Origin: Bacteroidota bacterium | Lineage (GTDB): Bacteria > Bacteroidota > Bacteroidia > Bacteroidales > PUMT01 | Assembly (NCBI GenBank): GCA_003556985.1 | Contig: PWPZ01000086.1 | Location: forward strand, 1 to 5,405 | Direction of reading: 5' to 3' | DNA: 5,405 nt | Shown: positions 1-4,471 of the stretch, piece by piece | Layout: each line of letters starts with the position of its first letter | How positions within the stretch are numbered: position 1 is the first letter of the stretch | Position numbers and translations under genes: made by a program | Notes under the pieces: model-generated | Databases searched by the model: none | The model's input: the letters and a program-made list of their open reading frames with translations, nothing else | What the model was told of the DNA's origin: nothing

Positions 1-608
1 CTTCTGCAAAAGTATTTTTTGAAAAAGGACTGAAAGGCGCTGAGAAACTTAATTTCCAATGGGGATTGGCAATGCTTTTATCGGGTACCGCTTGGTGCTG
101 GATCTTCTTAGGAGATCTCGAAAAAGCAAAATTGTATGCAGATAAAGGCGTTCAGGTTGGCTTGGCAAGTGGAGTTGAATGGTTGTTATCCTTGTTTCAT
201 TATGTCGCCGGCACCGTCTACCTGGATTTAGGAGATCTGGAAACTGCACAAAAGACAATGGATGAGGCCTTGCGGCTGTCTATTAAGAACAATGAAAATG
301 ATGTCGAGGGATTGATATATTTAACACTTGGGCGGATTAAGGGAATGCGTGAGCCCCAACAGACTGAACAGGTTGAAAAATGCTTTCAAAAAGGGATGTC
401 AATTTTATCTGATCTTGGGATGGAGCCGTATTGTGCAACAGGGCACCAGTTTTTGGGAGAATACTACCTTGATGCAGGTTGCTTTGAAAAGGCCAGGCAA
501 AGCCTGCAGCAGGGTGCAGAGATGTTCACGGGAATGGGTATGGAACACTGGCTGCAGAGAAACCTTGAAAAACAAAGCTTTTTTGAAAGTGGGAAAGTGA
601 CAAGCTGA
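1..608 (+). CDS. TPR-repeat protein, C-terminal part (5' end outside window)
   Basis: The frame is open from base 3 to the TGA at 606-608 with no stop upstream, so the gene starts before the window; the ATG at 66 is internal. About 200 residues are visible. Four TPR-like helix pairs can be seen, counting residues from the ATG at 66: about 5-36 (AWCWIFLGDLEKAKLYADKG), 42-76 (AGTVYLDLGDLETAQKTMDE), 82-118 and 125-157 (FLGEYYLDAGCFEKARQSLQ). The ending, MGMEHWLQRNLEK, with LGR and LGMEP upstream, resembles the tail of proteins that join a class III nucleotidyl cyclase domain, an AAA-type ATPase and TPRs. That wider architecture is inference because the N-terminal part is not visible. The TPRs would serve protein-protein contact in the cytoplasm. 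The SRPBCC gene follows after 29 bases, suggesting one transcript. A plain TPR regulator is the alternative. Confidence 0.85.
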   Translation, partial: SAKVFFEKGLKGAEKLNFQWGLAMLLSGTAWCWIFLGDLEKAKLYADKGVQVGLASGVEWLLSLFHYVAGTVYLDLGDLETAQKTMDEALRLSIKNNENDVEGLIYLTLGRIKGMREPQQTEQVEKCFQKGMSILSDLGMEPYCATGHQFLGEYYLDAGCFEKARQSLQQGAEMFTGMGMEHWLQRNLEKQSFFESGKVTS

Positions 609-625
609 TTCAACGTTCTCGGAAT

Positions 626-631
626 GGAGGT
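626..631 (+). promoter_or_regulatory. Ribosome binding site of the SRPBCC gene
   Basis: GGAGGT lies six bases before the ATG at 638. This is a near-ideal Shine-Dalgarno with good spacing, and it fixes the start of the downstream gene. Confidence 0.8.
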
Positions 632-637
632 GTCAAA

Positions 638-1105
638 ATGATAGTAGAAAAATCAATCCAAATCGCGGCTCCTTCCCGGGCTATCTGGCCATTTTTAACA
701 GAACCGGAAAAAATCATGATGTGGTTCGATACTTTCAAGAAATTCGAATGCACCAGCGAGTCTCCTTCCGGGTTGGGAACTACTTACTATGTCGAAGAAA
801 AGGTGCCGGGTCCTCTCCGAAAGATTAATTTCAAGGCCGTTTCGTGGGACGTTGATAAACTATTGGTTTTAAGTATGACATCTGGGAAAAATGTAAACAG
901 CTATGAGATTCGCTGGCAATTGGAAGAGAACCAATCTGGAACCAATTTTTATTTCAAGGAAGAAGTTGGAATGCCTTTTGGCCCAATCGGGAAAATGCTT
1001 GGACGGATAGGGCAGCCAACAGCAGATAAAATGGTTGCAAATATGCTGTATAAGCTTAAGGAGTTGTCAGAGTTATCCGAAAATCATAAGACTATTTACT
1101 CTTAA
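638..1105 (+). CDS. SRPBCC (START-like) family protein
   Basis: A complete 155-residue protein, the usual length for a single SRPBCC/polyketide-cyclase-like domain. The N-terminus (MIVEKSIQIAAPSRAIWPFL, then TEPEKIMMWF) matches the family's first beta strand and the two short helices after it. The middle alternates strands (FECTSESPSGLGTTYYVEE; INFKAVSWD; SYEIRWQLEE; TNFYFKEEV), and a long C-terminal helix (about residues 125-150, TADKMVANMLYKLKELSEL) would close the hydrophobic cavity. There is no signal peptide or membrane segment, so it should be cytoplasmic. Members bind or transform hydrophobic small molecules, or act as Aha1-like or coenzyme Q-binding proteins; the ligand cannot be read from the sequence. 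The start is supported by GGAGGT at 626-631. Its closeness to the upstream TPR gene suggests co-transcription and perhaps a shared sensing role (inference). Confidence 0.85.
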   Translation: MIVEKSIQIAAPSRAIWPFLTEPEKIMMWFDTFKKFECTSESPSGLGTTYYVEEKVPGPLRKINFKAVSWDVDKLLVLSMTSGKNVNSYEIRWQLEENQSGTNFYFKEEVGMPFGPIGKMLGRIGQPTADKMVANMLYKLKELSELSENHKTIYS

Positions 1106-1119
1106 TGAACGTTCCTTTT

Positions 1120-1145
1120 TTGGCCATGCTGCCAATTGCTTTTAG
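1120..1145 (+). terminator. Weak intrinsic terminator candidate after the SRPBCC gene
   Basis: A TTGGC/GCCAA stem (1120-1124 and 1131-1135) with a six-base loop is followed by TTGCTTTT. The stem is only five base pairs and the T tract is interrupted, so the call is tentative. Its position, 15 bases past the stop codon, is appropriate. Confidence 0.25.
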
Positions 1146-1271
1146 GAGACAGGGATAGAGTTTAGTGCCTAAAACAGTTTGGTTCATGTGACAACTATCC
1201 TTCCGCTATCATTGCCTGAAACTGAAGCCGTTAAGTACAACTATTAGTCCTTCCCGGCTATAATTACCGAT

Positions 1272-1332
1272 AAACTGGAATTGACATTTTAACTGGCATC
1301 CAGTTTGATTTTCTTCCCAGATGCGGTATTAT
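1272..1332 (+). promoter_or_regulatory. Promoter/operator cluster ahead of the cysteine desulfurase
   Basis: Three overlapping signals can be read. First, a sigma70-like promoter: TTGACA at 1281-1286, a 17-base spacer and TTTGAT at 1304-1309. A second pair, TTGATT at 1305-1310 and TATTAT at 1327-1332 with a 16-base spacer, is also plausible. Second, AACTGG elements: 1273-1278 and 1291-1296 in direct orientation 18 bases apart, and the inverse CCAGTT at 1300-1305. The last two form AACTGG-CAT-CCAGTT, a perfect palindrome inside the promoter spacer. The outer AAACTGGA (1272-1279) and TCCAGTTT (1299-1306) form an 8-bp inverted repeat. Third, TGGCAT-N5-TTG at 1294-1307 resembles a sigma54 -24/-12 element, but with GA instead of GC at -12. 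Which of these is used is unknown; repressor binding is inference from symmetry. Confidence 0.4.
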
Positions 1333-1383
1333 CTATTCAATTAATATGAAGTGGGTCTGAAAAAGGAGTCATGGCTGGTTTGA

Positions 1384-1390
1384 AAGGAGA
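1384..1390 (+). promoter_or_regulatory. Ribosome binding site of the cysteine desulfurase
   Basis: AAGGAGA lies 11 bases before the ATG at 1402, slightly longer than usual spacing. It sits inside a possible eight-codon minicistron (ATG 1371, TAG 1395-1397) that ends four bases before the desulfurase start. Confidence 0.6.
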
Positions 1391-1401
1391 TTCGTAGTCA
1401 T

Positions 1402-2544
1402 ATGGCAAACCCCGTTTATTTGGATTACAATGCCACCACCCCGCTTATACCTGAAGTGATGGATGCAATGCGCCCTTTCATGGAGGAGGCGTTTGGCAAC
1501 CCCTCCAGTTCCCACCTTCATGGTGTTATTCCCCGACGGGCGGTTTCGAATGCGCGTGAACAAGTCGCCTCGCTTTTGCATTGCCATGCCGATGAGGTTG
1601 TCTTTACCAGTGGCGGAACCGAGTCCAATAACCATGCCATTATTGGGGTTGCCCGGACCTTTGGGGGCAAAGGCAACCATATCATTACATCTGCGATCGA
1701 ACACCCCGCTGTGCTTTCAGTCTGTGCATTCCTGGAAACGGAAGGGATAGAGACCACTTATCTGCCGGTAGATGGTAATGGGTGCGTACGACCTGCGGAT
1801 GTGGCGGCCGCCATTCGGCCGGAAACCATACTGATCACCATCATGCATGCCAACAACGAGACCGGAAGCATCCAGCCCGTTTCCGAGATTGGTGAGTTGG
1901 CCCGTCACTACGGCATTGTATTTCATACGGACGCGGCCCAATCAGCCGGCAAGATTGAAACCAATGTCGATACTATGGGGGCATCCCTTGTATCCATAGC
2001 CGGCCATAAGATGTATGCGCCGAAAGGAGTTGGTGCGCTCTATTTACGCCGCGGCCTTTCCCTGCCACCTTTCTTTCATGGCGCAGGGCAGGAAAGCGGC
2101 CGTCGGGCCGGCACAGAAAATGTAATCCATATTGCCGGGCTGGGCAAGGCGTGCGAGATCGCAATCAATGATGCAGAGGCTTTACAGTCGCAAATGCAGA
2201 CACTTCGTGACCGTTTGCATGAAGGCATCAAAAATTGCGGCGTCAATATATGCCTAAACGGTCATCCTAAAGACCGGCTGCCTAACACCCTCAATATTTC
2301 ATTTCGCGGCCTGGAGGCTAACCGGATTTTAGAGGAGATAGGGCTGGATGTATCGGCATCTGCAGGCGCTGCCTGCCATTCGGATGGCGTGGATATGTCC
2401 CATGTACTGGTTGCCATGCAGGTTGCCGAAGTATGGGCAAAGGGCACCATCCGTTTCAGCGTTGGCCGGATGACGACCGAAGCGGACGTGGATCGAGCCA
2501 TTGCCTCGGTTTTCAATGCTGTTACACAACTCTGCCGGCTTTGA
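1402..2544 (+). CDS. Cysteine desulfurase, NifS/IscS type (class V aminotransferase fold)
   Basis: A complete 380-residue PLP enzyme that removes sulfur from L-cysteine, giving alanine and an enzyme persulfide for Fe-S clusters, thiolated tRNA or other sulfur or selenium pathways. Seen in order: LDYNATTP (residues 7-14), FTSGGTESNNHAI (68-80) for cofactor phosphate, IEHPAV with His101 stacking on the PLP ring, HANNETG with Asn152, HTDAAQSAGK with Asp177 and Gln180, GHKMYAPKG with PLP-binding Lys203, ESGRRAGTENV, and SAGAACHS with catalytic Cys325. All are about three positions below their E. coli IscS counterparts. The Cys loop reads SAGAACHS rather than the classical SSGSACTS, suggesting a NifS-like branch outside canonical IscS. 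No IscU, NifU, SufE, IscR or thiolation gene is adjacent, so the sulfur acceptor is unknown and no symbol is given. It is cytoplasmic and transcribed alone as far as the window shows. Confidence 0.96.
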   Translation: MANPVYLDYNATTPLIPEVMDAMRPFMEEAFGNPSSSHLHGVIPRRAVSNAREQVASLLHCHADEVVFTSGGTESNNHAIIGVARTFGGKGNHIITSAIEHPAVLSVCAFLETEGIETTYLPVDGNGCVRPADVAAAIRPETILITIMHANNETGSIQPVSEIGELARHYGIVFHTDAAQSAGKIETNVDTMGASLVSIAGHKMYAPKGVGALYLRRGLSLPPFFHGAGQESGRRAGTENVIHIAGLGKACEIAINDAEALQSQMQTLRDRLHEGIKNCGVNICLNGHPKDRLPNTLNISFRGLEANRILEEIGLDVSASAGAACHSDGVDMSHVLVAMQVAEVWAKGTIRFSVGRMTTEADVDRAIASVFNAVTQLCRL

Positions 2545-2547
2545 GCG

Positions 2548-2750
2548 ACAAGTAATCGGCCTGTCCCAATTCCGCGATCCGAAAAAGCTCTCCCTGCCGC
2601 ACTTATTGATCCTGCCGGTAACGGGCGATCCCGGCCGGGTTCCAATCAACCGGCACTGACGATTGATTGGAACCCATCTCACAAGAATTCGACTATCAAT
2701 GAGATCGCTGTCATAGGCTTTGTCGCCAATAATCTTTAGTTTGCCTCGAG
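2548..2750 (-). pseudogene. Decayed IS5-like transposase fragment
   Basis: On the minus strand, 2748 down to about 2680 reads RGKLKIIGDKAYDSDLIDSR. GDKAYDSD (2704-2727) is the signature around the second catalytic Asp of IS5-type DDE transposases. Further on, pieces recall the family's C-terminus but in different frames: ARYRQDQ, a stop, then V (about 2602-2625) resembles RRYRRRWKV, and ESFFGSRNWDRP (about 2557-2592) resembles ERFFAWLQNWRR. The first Asp domain and a start codon are missing, and at least one frameshift and one stop are needed to join the parts. It is therefore a relic, not a working gene. Terminal repeats could not be located. A 13-bp perfect inverted repeat sits where the similarity breaks. 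Confidence 0.6.
2637..2675. repeat. Perfect 13-bp inverted repeat with 13-base loop
   Basis: GGGTTCCAATCAA (2637-2649) and TTGATTGGAACCC (2663-2675) are exact reverse complements around a 13-base loop. It lies between the convergent desulfurase and barrel genes, inside the transposase relic. No T tract follows on either strand, so it is not a standard intrinsic terminator, though as RNA it could still stabilise a 3' end. Confidence 0.85.
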
Positions 2751-2809
2751 TATCGATATTCAGAGACGACCTCGGTGTAGGATGCTTGCAATAGCATAGT
2801 CAGAAAAAT

Positions 2810-3451
2810 TTAAAATGCGTACCGGAGACCAAACCCGAGCCATATATCATCAATATGCATTAATTCTGCATATATAGAAACCCGTTCGCTTGCATGGAAA
2901 AGTGCGCCTCCGCCGACTGCCGGATCGATCTCCGAATCCGACCCGCCATTGCTAATTCGAGAATAATTAAAGCCAAGGTATCCGTATAACGTCATCATAT
3001 CAATATCTGTGCTGACAAGAGCGCCAATGTTACTCGTAATGATATCTATGCTGAACGTCTGACTGGTGGTTGTTCCTGTGGAAGGGTTGAAAATGCGAAA
3101 TTTTTGATCAAGGCTTGCATATCCAAAAGTTCCCCTTGCAGCAAGATCTAAAGGAGAATTCCCCGTCGGAATCCCATACAAACCACCAATTTGTATTCCC
3201 CAACCTGCATCGCCGCTATCGGGGTCAACCACGCCAAAATCGCCGAATACGGAAATATCGTCTGCCAGTCCGTAAGAAAAACGGCCGCCAAACATGTTAA
3301 AATCATCACCGATAACAAATCCAGCACCCACTCTTTTCATTTCGGCTTCAAGAGGAACAGCACTGTCGGCAATTGGTAAACCGGCCATCTGGGCATTTGC
3401 CGGTGCAGCGAAAAATAATACCACCAATAAAACTACAATAGTTTTTTTCAT
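2810..3451 (-). CDS. Small outer-membrane beta-barrel protein
   Basis: A complete 213-residue protein. Residues 1-20 form a typical Sec signal peptide (MKK, a hydrophobic core, then APANA) with a likely signal peptidase I cut after Ala20, before Gln21. The mature part is rich in Gly and aromatic residues in alternating beta strands (VGAGFVIGDDF; GGRFSYGL; SVFGDFGVV; GIQIGGLYGIP; GTFGYASL; LYGYLGFNYSRI; SIYAELMHI; LGFGLRYAF), consistent with about eight strands. It ends in LRYAF, with the terminal Phe recognised by the BAM machinery. Short turns such as DPDSGDAGW and long loops such as NPSTGTTTSQ are expected. It should sit in the outer membrane. Its function (structural, adhesion or narrow pore) cannot be told. 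The start has a GGAGGT Shine-Dalgarno (3455-3460). It is transcribed alone, convergent with the desulfurase. Confidence 0.85.
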   Translation of the reverse strand: MKKTIVVLLVVLFFAAPANAQMAGLPIADSAVPLEAEMKRVGAGFVIGDDFNMFGGRFSYGLADDISVFGDFGVVDPDSGDAGWGIQIGGLYGIPTGNSPLDLAARGTFGYASLDQKFRIFNPSTGTTTSQTFSIDIITSNIGALVSTDIDMMTLYGYLGFNYSRISNGGSDSEIDPAVGGGALFHASERVSIYAELMHIDDIWLGFGLRYAF

Positions 3452-3454
3452 TTT

Positions 3455-3460
3455 ACCTCC
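3455..3460 (-). promoter_or_regulatory. Ribosome binding site of the barrel gene
   Basis: On the minus strand GGAGGT is followed by AAA and then the ATG at 3451. The core is strong and the spacing short, which supports this start together with the signal peptide that follows. Confidence 0.75.
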
Positions 3461-3495
3461 CTGTCATTTACTTTCGTTTAAAACTTAACTCGATC

Positions 3496-3520
3496 CGGCA
3501 TGACCATTATATCCATGCCG
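3496..3520 (-). promoter_or_regulatory. Inverted repeat enclosing a TATAAT box upstream of the barrel gene
   Basis: CGGCATG (3496-3502) and CATGCCG (3514-3520) form a perfect 7-bp inverted repeat around 11 bases. The spacer holds TATAAT on the minus strand (3511 to 3506), about 55 bases before the barrel ATG. No good -35 box is found at 16-18 bases. ATCCGGCAT occurs at 3493-3501 and again at 3551-3559. The arrangement fits a repressor or activator site over a -10 element; this is inference. Confidence 0.4.
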
Positions 3521-3680
3521 TCTTCCTCTGCTTTCTTGCTTCAGGTGTATATCCGGCATAGGGAGAGCCTTCACTAGATAGTCTCTACAGGCACGTAAAT
3601 GAATTTCAAAAAAGACGAACTAATTAAAATATATGGCAGCCCGGCCGTCTTGAAGTCAAAGTGCAGCGAAAACAGGTGTC

Positions 3681-3725
3681 GGTAAGCCCCGAAACTTGCC
3701 GCCTCAACCTCACGATTGGTTTGGC
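3681..3725. other. Two adjacent stem-loops in the leader/intergenic region
   Basis: GGTAAG (3681-3686) can pair with CTTGCC (3695-3700), using one G-T pair if read as plus-strand RNA. Immediately next, GCC..AACC (3701-3709) pairs with GGTT.GGC (3718-3725). They lie in a GC-richer island within an AT-rich intergenic region. If the minus promoter at 3741-3768 is used, they fall at the very start of its transcript. I could not match them to a known riboswitch class. Confidence 0.35.
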
Positions 3726-3740
3726 TTTGTCATATATTTA

Positions 3741-3768
3741 AGTATATTTTCAAAAAAAAGGATGTCAA
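3741..3768 (-). promoter_or_regulatory. Strong sigma70-like promoter reading toward the barrel gene
   Basis: On the minus strand TTGACA (3768 to 3763) is followed by 16 bases and TATACT (3746 to 3741), with a perfect -35 and five of six -10 bases. Transcription would begin near 3734, giving a leader of about 280 bases before the barrel start at 3451. No other minus-strand gene lies between. Confidence 0.45.
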
Positions 3769-3799
3769 ACCTTTGCAACAACCTTTTCGGCTACCAAGC

Positions 3800-3830
3800 G
3801 TAAAAAATCGATGCACTGTCGATTTTTTAC
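3800..3830. repeat. Perfect 12-bp inverted repeat with A and T tracts
   Basis: GTAAAAAATCGA (3800-3811) and TCGATTTTTTAC (3819-3830) are exact reverse complements around a seven-base loop. The A6 and T6 tracts flank an ATCGA/TCGAT core, so on either strand it looks like a short bidirectional terminator with a weak stem. It could stop leftover transcription between the divergent barrel and small-peptide genes, or mark an element end. Confidence 0.5.
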
Positions 3831-3837
3831 AAAGATA

Positions 3838-3900
3838 AGACTGGACTTGACCCCTGTTTTAAAAAGGGTCCTATATGACCAGTGGTTAAATATGACCCGT
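3838..3900. repeat. GACTTGACCCC repeat-like patch with paired arms
   Basis: GGACTTGACCCC (3843-3854) is followed by GGGTC (3866-3870), pairing with GACCC at 3849-3853 around a TTTTAAAA centre. ATATGACC follows twice, at 3873-3880 and 3890-3897. The word GGGGTCAAGTC recalls short repeats near IS200-like REP-associated transposases in proteobacteria; that is from memory and unverified. No transposase gene is present here. Confidence 0.3.
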
Positions 3901-3992
3901 TTTATATGGCTTTTAATGACAGCCATGCAGATCCATTTCAGATGATTACTATTAAAATCAAACTGATGAGTGATTTGGTGCTGATTGAGGGA

Positions 3993-4012
3993 TAACTGGC
4001 ATTAAAATTGTA
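3993..4012 (+). promoter_or_regulatory. Sigma54-like box upstream of the small membrane peptide gene
   Basis: TAACTGGCAT (3993-4002), then five bases and TTG (4008-4010). The GG and G sit at the spacing of a sigma54 -24/-12 element, with GT where GC is expected. The same ten bases and the same spaced TTG occur at 1290-1307 before the cysteine desulfurase. If used, transcription would start near 4023, giving a leader of about 78 bases. Confidence 0.25.
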
Positions 4013-4038
4013 CTTATAAAAAGCAACATAAATGAATC

Positions 4039-4061
4039 TTCCGGGAAAAGCATTCCGGGAA
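4039..4061 (+). repeat. Tandem TTCCGGGAA repeat, possible binding site
   Basis: TTCCGGGAA occurs at 4039-4047 and 4053-4061, 14 bases apart. Each copy is itself symmetrical (TTCC-G-GGAA). It lies 40 bases before the start of the small gene, so it could bind a regulator or fold as RNA in the leader (TTCCGG with CCGG-g-AA). Confidence 0.4.
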
Positions 4062-4086
4062 CTACCAAAAAACAGATCAAATTAAA

Positions 4087-4092
4087 GGGAGG
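4087..4092 (+). promoter_or_regulatory. Ribosome binding site of the small membrane peptide
   Basis: GGGAGG sits eight bases before the ATG at 4101. This is an ideal site for such a short frame and the main reason to accept the gene. Confidence 0.7.
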
Positions 4093-4100
4093 AAATTACC

Positions 4101-4190
4101 ATGAGTAATACAGGGCTCATCATTCTGATCATAGTGTTGCTTATTGTATTCGGCGGCGGAGGCGGCTACTGGTGGAGTGGACGACGGTAG
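4101..4190 (+). CDS. 29-residue glycine-rich membrane peptide
   Basis: The frame runs ATG to TAG. After a short polar start (MSNTG), residues 6-17 are a hydrophobic stretch (LIILIIVLLIVF), followed by five glycines, the aromatic YWW, and a basic end (SGRR). This gives a single short membrane segment with a positive tail, so the N-terminus probably faces out (positive-inside rule). It resembles short hydrophobic-plus-glycine bacterial membrane peptides of the DUF3309 kind, but such proteins often continue into a second hydrophobic segment, which is absent. It may be a complete small protein or a version cut short by the TAG. The GGGAGG site at the right distance and a repeat-containing leader support expression. 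It has no close partner; the next gene is convergent. Function unknown. Confidence 0.65.
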   Translation: MSNTGLIILIIVLLIVFGGGGGYWWSGRR

Positions 4191-4211
4191 GTGTTGTTTC
4201 ATCCTGACACT

Positions 4212-4430
4212 TTATATTGTCAGTGTACCGGCGGCAAACCGCACTATCAGGTCGGCGTTTTCCACGAACGAGGCAAGGGGACGGGCAAATAGCGCGTGCT
4301 GATCGGCGTTGAAGGCAACGGTCCGGTCGGCTTGCCAGCAGGGAATATATTCCCGGGCCTCCTGAAAAATGCACCTTGAATCTGGCAGCCTCCTCCGGTC
4401 CCAAATCCGTATTATTGGAGGGGGTTGCCA
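4212..4430 (-). pseudogene. Headless coding-like frame, probable gene relic
   Basis: The minus frame is open from 4430 (after a TAG at 4431-4433) to the TAA at 4212-4214. Its last 50 codons look like real protein (QADRTVAFNADQHALFARPL, then ASFVENADLIVRFAAGTLTI), with balanced composition and many GCC, GAC, CGG and AAC codons. It has no ATG in a suitable place and no ribosome binding site. A frame beginning ATG at 4461, ten bases after the transporter stop, reads LGPEEAARFKVHF and could join it if one extra base were removed near 4370. This suggests a decayed or frameshifted gene that once followed the transporter. I do not recognise the family. Chance openness in GC-rich DNA is the alternative. 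Confidence 0.35.
4341..4354. repeat. Perfect 14-bp palindrome
   Basis: GGGAATATATTCCC is fully self-complementary. It lies inside the probable gene relic, so its symmetry may be coincidental, but palindromes of this length are often protein-binding sites. Confidence 0.4.
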
Positions 4431-4471
4431 CTAGTGCAATTATAAGGGAGATAATGCCCATTTAACACATA

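Noticed and set aside
1259..1264. TATAAT as a separate promoter in the 1106-1401 gap
   Set aside because: There is no acceptable -35 box at 16-18 bases upstream; the boxes at 1281-1309 and 1305-1332 are better supported.
2782..2797. ATGCT/AGCAT hairpin as a terminator for the barrel gene
   Set aside because: The stem is only five base pairs and no T tract follows on the minus strand.
3599..3685. 28-codon plus-strand frame starting ATG at 3599
   Set aside because: It has no ribosome binding site and overlaps the leader and hairpin region of the minus-strand gene; the peptide shows no recognisable feature.
3681..3740. Resemblance to a cyclic-di-GMP (GEMM) riboswitch, from CAAACC and CGGGGCTTACCGA on the minus strand
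   Set aside because: The paired GCAAACC and GCAAAGCC core and the correct order of helices are missing, so I could not support the class.
3951..3990. CTGATGAG, resembling the hammerhead ribozyme core
   Set aside because: No CGAAA strand or matching stems follow at suitable distance, so the fold cannot form.
4204..4223. CTGACA/TGTCAG hairpin as a terminator for the small-peptide gene
   Set aside because: The stem is six base pairs with an AT-rich loop and no following T tract.
4141..4461. 106-codon minus-strand frame as an intact gene
   Set aside because: It has no Shine-Dalgarno, turns arginine- and cysteine-rich like an off-frame reading, and overlaps the small-peptide gene antisense; the better coding signal is in another frame.
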